Source: JBCBKP01 sp038521625
GTDB lineage: Bacteria > Planctomycetota > Phycisphaerae > Phycisphaerales > UBA1924
DNA length: 64,000 nt
Assembly: GCA_038521625.1 (NCBI GenBank)
Contig: JBCBKP010000011.1
Span: 25,893-89,892 of the forward strand
Reading direction: 5' to 3'
Shown: in pieces, positions 45,226 to 52,895 of the stretch
How positions within the stretch are numbered: position 1 is the stretch's first letter
Layout: each line of letters opens with the position of its first letter
Notes under the pieces: generated by a model
Seen by the model: the letters and a program-made list of their open reading frames with translations, nothing else
What the model was told of the DNA's origin: nothing
Database searches by the model: none
Made by a program: the position numbers and the translations under genes

Positions 45226-45352
45226 GTCGCGGGGCCGCGGGTGCGGCCCGGGCATTTCGGGGGTGCCGCAACGATCGGGCCGCGGGGCGACCTCAGCCCC
45301 GCAGAATGCGCGGGCCGTGGGGCACTGCCGCCGGTCGCAGGGGAGCCAGGGG

Positions 45353-46186
45353 ATGCCGAGCAACGCCGCGCCGTCCGCGGACGGTCAGCACAACGTCTAC
45401 ACGCCCGACAGCTACTCGGACTGGTCGGCGTGGCCGGACCGATGCCGGCGGGCGATCGAGAAGCTGAATTCGGACGGCCGCCCGAGCGGGTGGCAGGTCG
45501 TGTTCGTCAACGGGATGAACGTGACGTCGATCGAGCACAAGACGTGCGGGCGGCGCCTCGCGTCGATCCTGAATCACGACGTGCGCGGGATCTACAATTT
45601 GACGGGCAGCAGCGGGGTGCGCACGGGGATGTGGTCGTTCATGACCGATCTGCGCCAGTGCGCCCGCGACTACCTCAACCCGGTCGGGCTCGCGGCGCCC
45701 CCGGGCTACTACCAGCTCGCCCGGTGGGTCTACGGCGGGGGCCGCGACGAGGACGTCGGCCGGTTCATGCTGAACTCGAACATGGCGGCGCTCTCGGTCT
45801 TCCTTCACCTGCTGTCGTGCGCCCGGCGCGGCCAGCCCGTGGTCGTCGTGTGTCACAGCCAGGGGAACCTGATCACCGCCAATGCGCTGTGGGTCCTGAA
45901 GAACGTCCGCGGACGCCTCGGGATGGGCAAGGTCCGGGTCTTCGGGCTCGCGACGCCGGCCCCGAGCTGGCCCAGCAACAACGCGGGCGGGCTGAAGTAC
46001 TGGCTCTACCACGACCGCTGGGACCCGGTGACCTGGATCGGCTCCGCGATCAACACCGCCAACGAGGAGGTCTCGGGCAGCGCGATGGTCGACGCGGACG
46101 GGGGCGTCATGAAGTACCACGACATCGACCACTACTTCGCCAACCCGGCGTTCCTGGAGCAGGTCCGGGCGGTCCTGTGTTCGTAA
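45353..46186 (+). CDS. Alpha/beta-hydrolase lipase-like protein, candidate T6SS effector
   Basis: A 277-residue protein with an alpha/beta-hydrolase nucleophile elbow VVCHSQGN, catalytic Ser169 within HSQG. Probable partners are an Asp in the HDRWDPVTW segment and a His in HDIDHYF near the C-terminus. No signal peptide or membrane helix is seen, so secretion would need the T6SS. It is encoded between clpV and hcp, a common position for cargo. T6SS lipase effectors (Tle families) attack phospholipids of target cells; assignment to one of them is not possible here. The ATG 45353 is chosen for the GGGAG upstream. No immunity gene is apparent next to it. Confidence 0.75.
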   Translation: MPSNAAPSADGQHNVYTPDSYSDWSAWPDRCRRAIEKLNSDGRPSGWQVVFVNGMNVTSIEHKTCGRRLASILNHDVRGIYNLTGSSGVRTGMWSFMTDLRQCARDYLNPVGLAAPPGYYQLARWVYGGGRDEDVGRFMLNSNMAALSVFLHLLSCARRGQPVVVVCHSQGNLITANALWVLKNVRGRLGMGKVRVFGLATPAPSWPSNNAGGLKYWLYHDRWDPVTWIGSAINTANEEVSGSAMVDADGGVMKYHDIDHYFANPAFLEQVRAVLCS

Positions 46187-46382
46187 GTTCTTTGTTTTCA
46201 GGCAAGTGCGCCGGTTGGGGCAGGGGGTCGAAAAAAGTTCTCAGAGGCGGTTCACATCCCTCCGGGTTCCTCGATAACAGGTCGGGCGAGGCAATGAGCC
46301 GCTCGCCCGCAGGTCAGACGTTTGGGGCAAAGCAAACCGCCGGCCGCCAGCCGGCCGCAGCGAACGCAAAAGGAGTCACGAC

Positions 46383-46868
46383 ATGCCCGCTTTCCTGAAA
46401 CTCGGCAGCATCAAGGGTGAGGCGACCGACGAGGACCATAAGGAGTGGATCCTGATCCAGTCCCTCAGCGCACCGATCCACCGCACGATCCCGCAGGGCG
46501 CCAAGGACCAGCAGCGCTCGCGTGGCGAGACCGTCCTGGGTGACGTCGTCTGCGTCCGCGAGCTCGACAAGAGCTCGACGAAGCTGTCGGAGGCCTGCGC
46601 CAACGGCACCTTCTACCCGGAGGTCGAGATCCACCTCTGCTCGACGGTCAAGAACAAGGCCGAGCCCTACCTGACCTACAAGCTGAAGGACGTGATCGTC
46701 ACGAGCTACAGCTTCCACGGCACGGCTTCGGGCGACCCGATCCCGACCGAGGAGGTCACGCTCGGCTTCACCGAGATCGAATGGAACTACATCGTCCTCG
46801 ACCCGCGGACCGGCGACAAGAAGGGCAACGTGCCGGCCAAGTACAACCCGGGCTCGGGGCGCAGCTGA
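46383..46868 (+). CDS. hcp: T6SS tube protein Hcp (TssD)
   Basis: A 161-residue Hcp. Landmarks are FLKLGSIKGEATDEDHKEWI at the start, TEEVTLGFTEIEWNY near the end, and YKLKDVIVTSYS, all Hcp1-type. Hexameric rings stack into the inner tube and can carry small effectors. It has the best ribosome binding site of the island (AAAGGAG, seven bases before ATG) and a following terminator, both fitting the high expression usual for Hcp. The 196-base upstream gap is less GC-rich, holds a six-base-stem hairpin (46339-46355), and shows no clear promoter consensus. Confidence 0.96.
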   Translation: MPAFLKLGSIKGEATDEDHKEWILIQSLSAPIHRTIPQGAKDQQRSRGETVLGDVVCVRELDKSSTKLSEACANGTFYPEVEIHLCSTVKNKAEPYLTYKLKDVIVTSYSFHGTASGDPIPTEEVTLGFTEIEWNYIVLDPRTGDKKGNVPAKYNPGSGRS

Positions 46869-46886
46869 TCGATCCCTTATTCCGCC

Positions 46887-46920
46887 GCGTCGGGTCGCGT
46901 AACAGCGGCCCGGCGCTTTT
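46887..46920 (+). terminator. Rho-independent terminator between hcp and vgrG
   Basis: Arms GCGTCGGGTCGC (46887-46898) and GCGGCCCGGCGC (46905-46916) pair over 12 positions, two of them G-U, around loop GTAACA, followed directly by TTTT. It should end most hcp transcripts and reduce vgrG expression relative to hcp. Confidence 0.8.
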
Positions 46921-46980
46921 CGATCCCGCAAGATCGCGTCCCGGGGGACGGACTCGGGGATGGGGCCTGGAGCGCACGAG

Positions 46981-49317
46981 ATGCCCGAGTACACCCAGGA
47001 AGAGCGCCGCATCAGGATCCAGACGCCGATCGGCGACGAGGCGATGCTGCTCCAGGGTTTTGAGTGCACCGAGCGATTCAATGAGCCGTTCGTTCTGACC
47101 GCCGACCTCCTGAGCGAGCGCGAGAGCGTCGCGCCCAAGGACCTGGTGGGCCAGCCGGTGACGCTGGCGATCTACGACGTCGAGGAAGCGCCGAGGTACT
47201 TCAACGGCTACGTCTCGCGGCTGAGCTACATGGGGGCGCAGGACCGCCTGCACCTCTACGCGATCGAGGTCGTGCCGCACCTGTGGTTCCTGGGGCTGAA
47301 CCGAGAGTGCCGCATCTTCCAGGACAAATCGACCAAGGCGATCATCGAGCAGATCATGAAGGACCGCGGGTTCTCCGGCGACGCGGTCTCGTTCAAGATC
47401 GAGGGCGCCGGCTCCGAGCCGCGTCCCTACTGCGTGCAGTACAGGGAGAGCGATCTCGAGTTCATCCAGCGGCTCTGCGAAGAGGACGGCGTCTACTTCT
47501 TCGTCACGCACGCGAACGGCTCGCACAAGGCGGTGTTCTCCGACACGACGGGCGGCTACGAGGCGCTCGGGCACTCGGTCGACGCCGACGCCGACCTCGC
47601 GGGGATGCAGACCTCGACGATGGTGATGTCGTGGGAGCGGCGGCACCGCTATCACGCCGGGGCCGTGGCGCTGCGCGACTTCGAGCCGATGAAGATGATC
47701 AACGAGGACGCGACGGTCGAGAAGAAGACCGTGACCGACCTCAAGAACATCAAGGTCTTCCAGCAGTACGACTACCCCGGGCTCTACGAGAAGACCTCGG
47801 TCGGGCAGAAACGCGCGAACTACCGGGTCGAGTCGTTCGAGGCCAACTACGAGGCGGTCGAGTTCGAGTCGCGGTATCGAGACATGGGCCCGGGGCGGAA
47901 GTTCTCGGTCGGCGAGCATCACATCGAGTCGGAGAAGGGCAACCAGTACGTCGTGCGCGAGGTCAGGCACGAGGTCCGGCTCGCCAGCAGCTACGTCACG
48001 GGCGGGTCGACCGAGTCGAAGCCCTATCAGAATACGGTCGTCGCGATGCCCGCCTCGGTGGTCTACCGCCCTCCCCTTCGGCGCGAGAAGCCCCGGATCC
48101 ACGGCGGCCAGACCGCGACGGTGGTGGGGTCGGACGTCGGCAAGATCTATCACGACGACGAGTCACGGATCAAGGTCCGGTTCCACTGGGACCGCGAGGA
48201 CAACGACGACACCAAGGCCTCGTGCTGGATCCGCGTTGTCCAGCCGCTCGCGGGCAACGAGTACGGCGGGCACGTGCTGCCGCGGGTCGGGCAGGAGGTC
48301 CTGGTCACCTTCCTCGAGGGCGACGCGGACCGGCCGCTCGTGGCCGGGGCCGTGTACAACGGGATCCGGCATTCCCCGTACAACGGGTCGGCAGCGGACA
48401 CGATCTCGGGATTCAAGTCCAACTCGATCGGCGGCGGCGGGTTCCACGAGTTCCGCATCAATGACAAGGGCGGCGAGGAGCAGCTCTTCGTCCATGCCCA
48501 GCGCGACTTCGACTTCCGCGTGCTCAACGACTATCGAGAGTGGATCGGGAACGAATCCCACCGGATCGTCGCGGCCGACCACTTCGAACAGATCGATGGC
48601 GATCAGCACATGACGCTGGCCGGCGACCGGAACGAAGAGATCAACGGCACGGTCTCTATGAAGATCGGCGGCGATCTCCAGCAGAAGATGAACGGCGCGG
48701 TCGGCATCGATGCGATGGGCGCGATGCACCTCAAGAGCCTCTCCGCGCTCGTCGTCGAGTCGACGAGCGGTGTGACCGTCAAGTGCGGCGGCAGCTCTGT
48801 CGTCGTCGACCCCTCCGGCGTCTCGATCACCGGCCTGATCGTCAAGCTCAACAGCGGCGGGGCGGCCGGCAGCGGCTCTGGCGCCAACCCGTCCGCGGCG
48901 ACCGCCCCGGCCGAGGCCGACGACGGCGAGTCTGGCAACGCCCCCGGCAAGCCGCAGCGCGGCTCACCGGAGCACCCGGGGACCTTCTCGAACCCGACCG
49001 CGGTCGCGCTGCACTACGCGGCCGACTCGGGCACGGCGGTGGTGCCGGGCACGTCGCCAGCGGAGTCGCAGGGGCATCAGGCCTCGGGCGACGGGGCTTA
49101 CGGAGGCAAGGGCGGCGGGGAGAGCGGCTCGTTCGGCGGCAAGGGCGGCAATCAGGGCCAGGGCTCATCGTCGGACGGCGGCGGCGGTTTCGGCGGCAAG
49201 GGCGGCGGCTCGAGCCAAGGCTCATCGTCGGAAGGCGGCGGTGGGTTCGGTGGCAAGGGCGGCGGTGGTGGAGGGGGCTCCTCGTCGTACGAGGAAGAGG
49301 AAGAGATGCAGATGTGA
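46981..49317 (+). CDS. vgrG: T6SS spike protein VgrG (TssI) with Gly/Ser-rich tail
   Basis: A 778-residue VgrG. The gp27-like base (about 10-370) includes FEATERFNEPF-type FECTERFNEPF and YCVQYRESDLEFIQRLCEEDGVYFF. The OB-fold gp5-like part has RIKVRFHWDRED and SCWIRVVQPLAGNEYGG. The beta-helix spike ends near residue 630. The tail (about 640-778) is unusual: Gly/Ser/Lys-rich with GGFGGKGG repeats, ending in acidic YEEEEEMQM. ATG 46981 is chosen; an in-frame ATG at 46960 would add seven residues. It heads an operon with the DUF4123 adaptor, PAAR and two unknown genes. Confidence 0.95.
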   Translation: MPEYTQEERRIRIQTPIGDEAMLLQGFECTERFNEPFVLTADLLSERESVAPKDLVGQPVTLAIYDVEEAPRYFNGYVSRLSYMGAQDRLHLYAIEVVPHLWFLGLNRECRIFQDKSTKAIIEQIMKDRGFSGDAVSFKIEGAGSEPRPYCVQYRESDLEFIQRLCEEDGVYFFVTHANGSHKAVFSDTTGGYEALGHSVDADADLAGMQTSTMVMSWERRHRYHAGAVALRDFEPMKMINEDATVEKKTVTDLKNIKVFQQYDYPGLYEKTSVGQKRANYRVESFEANYEAVEFESRYRDMGPGRKFSVGEHHIESEKGNQYVVREVRHEVRLASSYVTGGSTESKPYQNTVVAMPASVVYRPPLRREKPRIHGGQTATVVGSDVGKIYHDDESRIKVRFHWDREDNDDTKASCWIRVVQPLAGNEYGGHVLPRVGQEVLVTFLEGDADRPLVAGAVYNGIRHSPYNGSAADTISGFKSNSIGGGGFHEFRINDKGGEEQLFVHAQRDFDFRVLNDYREWIGNESHRIVAADHFEQIDGDQHMTLAGDRNEEINGTVSMKIGGDLQQKMNGAVGIDAMGAMHLKSLSALVVESTSGVTVKCGGSSVVVDPSGVSITGLIVKLNSGGAAGSGSGANPSAATAPAEADDGESGNAPGKPQRGSPEHPGTFSNPTAVALHYAADSGTAVVPGTSPAESQGHQASGDGAYGGKGGGESGSFGGKGGNQGQGSSSDGGGGFGGKGGGSSQGSSSEGGGGFGGKGGGGGGGSSSYEEEEEMQM
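49159..49272 (+). repeat. Tandem 57-bp repeat coding for the VgrG tail
   Basis: Two adjacent 19-codon copies starting QGSSSDGGGG and QGSSSEGGGG (residues about 727-764), with a more diverged copy just upstream. They encode GGFGGKGG blocks. Confidence 0.7.
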
Positions 49318-49350
49318 CCACGTCCGGTCCGATGCACGGAGCACCGAGCC

Positions 49351-49887
49351 ATGCTTGACCAATCGATCCAAGCGGAGCTGTTCAAGGACGACGACGCGGA
49401 GACGTTCGCGGTTCTCGACGCGGCGTCGTGGCCGGGGCTTCCGGGCGTGCTCGAGGGGTCGCGGGCCGAGCACGCGTGCATCATGCGCGGGCAGCTCGAT
49501 GCCGAGCTGATTCACGTCGCGCCCTATCTCATCAGACTCCGCGAGGGCGATCCGCTGATCGACGAACTCATTCCCGATGAGCCACGGAAGCACCGGGGCA
49601 TCATCATCCGCGCCTCGGTCTCTTTCCCCGCTGTGCGGAATCACTTCCGGGACCTGACGCAGGTGATCGGGCCCGATGGGGATCGGCTGATGTTCCGGTA
49701 CTACGACCCTCGCGTTCTCGCGTCATTCCTCCCGACGTGCGACGCGACGCAGCTGGGCGAGCTGTTCGGCCCGGCGATCGAGATCTTCGGCGAGCGCGAG
49801 GACGGCCCCCCCGCGCTGATGCGGTACTGGGTCGAGGAGTCGCGCCTGCGCTCGACGCCGCTCGTGCCGGCGGGGGCCACGGCATGA
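49351..49887 (+). CDS. DUF4123-domain effector adaptor/chaperone
   Basis: A 178-residue protein with the DUF4123 outline: FAVLDAASWPGL near residue 20, a middle HVAPYLIRL (family: gPwLv), and FRYYDPRVLASFLPTCD near 120. Such proteins (Tap/TEC) load effectors onto VgrG or PAAR tips. It lies 33 bases after vgrG, the usual place, and overlaps the next gene by ATGA. Its client is most likely encoded nearby. Confidence 0.88.
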   Translation: MLDQSIQAELFKDDDAETFAVLDAASWPGLPGVLEGSRAEHACIMRGQLDAELIHVAPYLIRLREGDPLIDELIPDEPRKHRGIIIRASVSFPAVRNHFRDLTQVIGPDGDRLMFRYYDPRVLASFLPTCDATQLGELFGPAIEIFGEREDGPPALMRYWVEESRLRSTPLVPAGATA

Positions 49888-50255
49888 TCCGTCTCCAGGT
49901 CAGCCAGGATCAGCTCGACTCGATGAAGCAGGTCGAGGACGAACGGTTCCGCAAGCGCACGCTCGAGCTGCTCCGCCAGCGGGCCGAGCAGGAGACCTCC
50001 GACGTGGGCAGGCCGGTCGACTCGGCTGAGTTGGAGAAGACGCTCGAGCAGGGCGTGGCCGAGGCGACGCTCGCCGGCGCCCAGCACGACGCCCAGCGGC
50101 GGCGGTTCGTGATGCTCCAGCACTGGTTCCAGACCGCCGAGCCGAAGCTGGCGAGCGAGATCCGCGGGATCCTGCGCGGGAAGGCCTCGCCGGTCGATGC
50201 GCGGCTCGATCGGGCCGAGCTGCTCGTCGCCAGCCGCCAACCTGCGAGAGCGTGA
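49884..50255 (+). CDS. Small helical T6SS-operon protein, family unknown
   Basis: A 123-residue charged, helix-rich cytoplasmic protein, starting MIRLQVSQDQLDSM, with a segment FVMLQHWFQTAEPKLASE. I do not recognise the family. It overlaps genes on both sides by one to four bases (ATGA and TGATG), which indicates tight co-expression with the DUF4123 adaptor and the next protein. It might be a second adaptor or an immunity protein. Confidence 0.7.
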   Translation: MIRLQVSQDQLDSMKQVEDERFRKRTLELLRQRAEQETSDVGRPVDSAELEKTLEQGVAEATLAGAQHDAQRRRFVMLQHWFQTAEPKLASEIRGILRGKASPVDARLDRAELLVASRQPARA

Positions 50256-50989
50256 TGGGACTTCTCGGCGCCATCAAGTCGGCCCTCGGGCTTGCGGCCA
50301 AGCCCTCGGGCGGGGCGGGCGGCGGGAGCGCCGCCGCGATCGGCGGCGCCGACCCGAGCAAGTACAACCTGGCGAAGGTCTACGAGCTCGCCGAGGCGAT
50401 GCCGCCGCCCCAGAAAGTCCAGTGGGCCACCGAGTCGGCGAAGACCGTGCAGGACAAGCTGCCGGCCGCGGACGTCGAGGCGATCTCGTCGGCCGAGCAG
50501 TGGCTCGCCAGCCCGAGCCCAGAGTCCGCCGCGAAGGCCGCCGAGGCCGCGAAGTCCGCGGGTCACGCCGGGCCCGGTGCGTGGAGCGCCCAGGCCGCCG
50601 AGTACTCCCAGCAGGCGGGCGCGGTTTCGGAGGCGACCACCGCGGCGGCCGCCGCCGGTGCGCCCTCGGCCGCGGGCCTGGCGTCGAGCAGCACAGGCGG
50701 CGCCGTCCTTCTGGCGGCGAGCACCGAGGCGCAGGGCGAGGCCCCGAAGGTCGAGGTTCCCGCGTTCGACGGCGCGCCATCATCCGAGATCCCGGAGCTG
50801 GCCATGGACGCGCCCGAGGTCCCGCCCGCGCCGACCGCCGAGGAGCTGCAGAAGACGGCGGACGCCCTGAAGCCGTATATCGATCGCGGCGAGGAGATCC
50901 TCGCCGAGGCTCCCGAGTTCAATCCGCCCGGGCTCGAGATCCCGGGCGCCCCGGAGGCGCCGCCGATCCCCGCGGCGCCGGAGGTCTGA
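50255..50989 (+). CDS. Ala/Pro-rich T6SS-operon protein (possibly DUF6931-like)
   Basis: A 244-residue protein. The middle (about 35-120) has VQWATESAKTVQDKLPAADVEAISSAEQWL, then repeated AAKAAEAAKSAG. This is like small T6SS-associated proteins in which a helical repeat handles WA.....AE.W patterns (recalled as DUF6931, not checked). The second half is Ala/Pro/Glu-rich, probably disordered, ending GAPEAPPIPAAPEV. The ATG 50255 overlaps the previous stop. It lies two bases before PAAR. Confidence 0.65.
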   Translation: MGLLGAIKSALGLAAKPSGGAGGGSAAAIGGADPSKYNLAKVYELAEAMPPPQKVQWATESAKTVQDKLPAADVEAISSAEQWLASPSPESAAKAAEAAKSAGHAGPGAWSAQAAEYSQQAGAVSEATTAAAAAGAPSAAGLASSSTGGAVLLAASTEAQGEAPKVEVPAFDGAPSSEIPELAMDAPEVPPAPTAEELQKTADALKPYIDRGEEILAEAPEFNPPGLEIPGAPEAPPIPAAPEV

Positions 50990-50991
50990 CC

Positions 50992-51288
50992 ATGCCGCCA
51001 GCAGCGCGACTGACCGACATGCACACCTGCCCGATGCAGACGCCCGGCACGCCGCCGGTGCCGCACGTCGGCGGGCCGATCATCGGCCCCGGCGTTCCGA
51101 CGGTCATGATCGGGTTCCTTCCCGCCGCGGTCGTGGGCGACAGCTGCACCTGCGTCGGGCCGCCGGACACGATTGTGATGGGATCCACGAGCGTGCTCAT
51201 CGGCGGCAAGCCCGCGGCCCGTCTCGGCGACACCACCGCGCACGGCGGGAAGATCGTGGCGGGGTACCCGCAGGTCATGATCGGCTGA
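50992..51288 (+). CDS. T6SS PAAR spike-tip protein
   Basis: A 98-residue single-domain PAAR protein that forms the sharp tip on VgrG. It shows PAARLTDMHTCPM at the start, PAAVVGDSC in the middle and PAARLGDTTAHGGKIVAGYP at the end, with conserved His/Cys residues that bind zinc. It carries no C-terminal effector extension, so any cargo is delivered non-covalently. Confidence 0.93.
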   Translation: MPPAARLTDMHTCPMQTPGTPPVPHVGGPIIGPGVPTVMIGFLPAAVVGDSCTCVGPPDTIVMGSTSVLIGGKPAARLGDTTAHGGKIVAGYPQVMIG

Positions 51289-51301
51289 GCGATCTCCGGC
51301 G

Positions 51302-51307
51302 TACCGT
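51302..51307 (+). promoter_or_regulatory. -10-like hexamer six bases before the transglutaminase-like gene
   Basis: TACCGT, then GCGCCG, then ATG at 51314. No Shine-Dalgarno sequence is present. It may be a leaderless transcript separate from the PAAR operon. Confidence 0.4.
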
Positions 51308-51313
51308 GCGCCG

Positions 51314-52414
51314 ATGGCTCGCCCGCTCGCACTCCCTCTGGTCGGTCTGGCCGCTCTGGCCGGGGTCGCGTTCTGGCTCGGCCGAGCGACCTCGCCGAGA
51401 CCGGAGTCGCCACCGACGGCGAACCGGCTCGTTCCGTTCGATGGCATCCTCGAGACGGCCGACGTCGCGTTCCTCGAGCGGTTCCGCGGGCCGCTCCTCG
51501 ACGCCGAGCCCGATGACCGGATCTGGCTCGATCGAGAGATGATCCGGGCGGCGCTCGAGGACGAGTACACCGAGCACGAGGCGGAGGTGGGCGCCCGCTT
51601 TCCGGCGCTCAACGACCGCGATCGGTTGATCGCTTACTTGATGATCCGGGTGCACGTTAGCGTCGATACCTACCGATCGGCATTCGGCGTGACGCCGGTG
51701 CTCGGCGAGCTCATGTGCGCGACGATCGCCGACTGCAACGTCTTTGCGATTCGGATGGCGGTCGCTCTGGATTGCTTCGGCATCGAGACAAACCTGGCCA
51801 CGATCTTCTCGCCCGGCATCCCGGGTCACGTCGTTGTCAACGCGCGCGACCCCGAGACCGGTCGGGGCTGGCTGATCGATGCGAATAACAACATCGCCCT
51901 GATCAGCGATCGCGGCGAGGGCGGGTTCCTCGAGCGGCTGATCGGTCGGTCGCCCGAGGAGAACGCGGCGCGGTGGGACTCGGGTGACATCAGGATCGTC
52001 CACCCGCCGATGCTGATCCCGTTCGTTTCGGCCAATCCCGACCAGGTCATGAAAGCGCCGCTGTTCACGCCAGAGACCATCGCGGCCGCCGCGCGCGGGC
52101 TCGGTCCGCGCTATCGCGCCTACTTCACCGAGGAGCTCAGCTTCGTGCGCCGGGCGTTGCAGCTCTACCCGCTGAGCCGCGGGCCGAGGACGCTCGCTGA
52201 ACAGGCGTCGTTGTCGCTGGAGCAGACCCGCGTGTCACCCGGCACGGTCACGCTCTGGGAGTTCGAGCAGCGACACCCGCTCGACACGATGCCGCTGGAG
52301 AGGGCGGCGGGCCTGACCGAACTCGGCGACCTGACGCCCGAAGAGCGGGCGGCGGTCTTGGAACGCCTCGATATCTCGAGCGTGGCGGAACTGGTCCCGC
52401 TCTTGAGCGTGTGA
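51314..52414 (+). CDS. Membrane-anchored transglutaminase-like (papain-fold) protein
   Basis: A 366-residue protein with an N-terminal signal anchor (residues 5-23). A transglutaminase/papain-like core has Cys141 in IADCNVFAIR, His172 in PGHVVVNA and Asp189 in GWLIDANNN, in the order Cys-His-Asp expected for this fold. The C-terminal 120 residues are helical. It follows PAAR by 25 bases on the same strand. It could be a T6SS effector, but the signal anchor and its probable own promoter favour a resident envelope enzyme. Substrate is unknown. Confidence 0.7.
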   Translation: MARPLALPLVGLAALAGVAFWLGRATSPRPESPPTANRLVPFDGILETADVAFLERFRGPLLDAEPDDRIWLDREMIRAALEDEYTEHEAEVGARFPALNDRDRLIAYLMIRVHVSVDTYRSAFGVTPVLGELMCATIADCNVFAIRMAVALDCFGIETNLATIFSPGIPGHVVVNARDPETGRGWLIDANNNIALISDRGEGGFLERLIGRSPEENAARWDSGDIRIVHPPMLIPFVSANPDQVMKAPLFTPETIAAAARGLGPRYRAYFTEELSFVRRALQLYPLSRGPRTLAEQASLSLEQTRVSPGTVTLWEFEQRHPLDTMPLERAAGLTELGDLTPEERAAVLERLDISSVAELVPLLSV

Positions 52415-52427
52415 ACGCTCGGGACTC

Positions 52428-52667
52428 TCAGTCGATCGGTGCCGACACGACGCGGGTGTTGTCGTGCTGGCCGGCGAAGCCGCCGCTGCGGAACATGGTC
52501 ATCGCGACCGAGTCGCCCGCGACCATCGGGACCTGCTCGAGCTGACCGTTGGCCCCGCCGGGACGGTTCAGCAGGGCCTGGCGGGTGTAACCCGGCGACG
52601 AGCAGCCGACGAGGGCGGCGGCGGTCGTGCTGACGGCGAGAGCTGCGTAGATCCGGCGAACGCGCAT
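52428..52667 (-). CDS. Small lipoprotein of unknown function
   Basis: A 79-residue lipoprotein with signal peptide and lipobox ALVGC (Cys22). The mature part is short and Gly/Ser/Asn-rich, with no known domain. The ribosome binding site GGGAGG lies eight bases before ATG. It converges with the transglutaminase-like gene, with 13 bases between the stops. Confidence 0.75.
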   Translation of the reverse strand: MRVRRIYAALAVSTTAAALVGCSSPGYTRQALLNRPGGANGQLEQVPMVAGDSVAMTMFRSGGFAGQHDNTRVVSAPID

Positions 52668-52895
52668 GGTTCAATCCCTCCCGGGCGATCGGCCCGCTTC
52701 CGGAGGAGACATCGGCGACACCGGATCGTCGATCGAGCCGGCGCGAGACCGCGCGGTGCGCGCGTGCCGATGGCGCCGGCTGGGCAATCCTCTGATGCGT
52801 GATCGGACCATCGCCGATCCGGCCCGCGCCCTCGTCCGCGGCGGAGCGCCCTCGTCCGGCACTCGGCGTGCAGTGTTCGAGGACTCCCGATCCGA

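Noticed and set aside
14100..46400. Sigma-54 promoters (GG-N10-GC type with TTGCA) before T6SS genes
   Set aside because: I looked at the gaps at 14110, 34490, 42554 and 46187 and found no convincing match.
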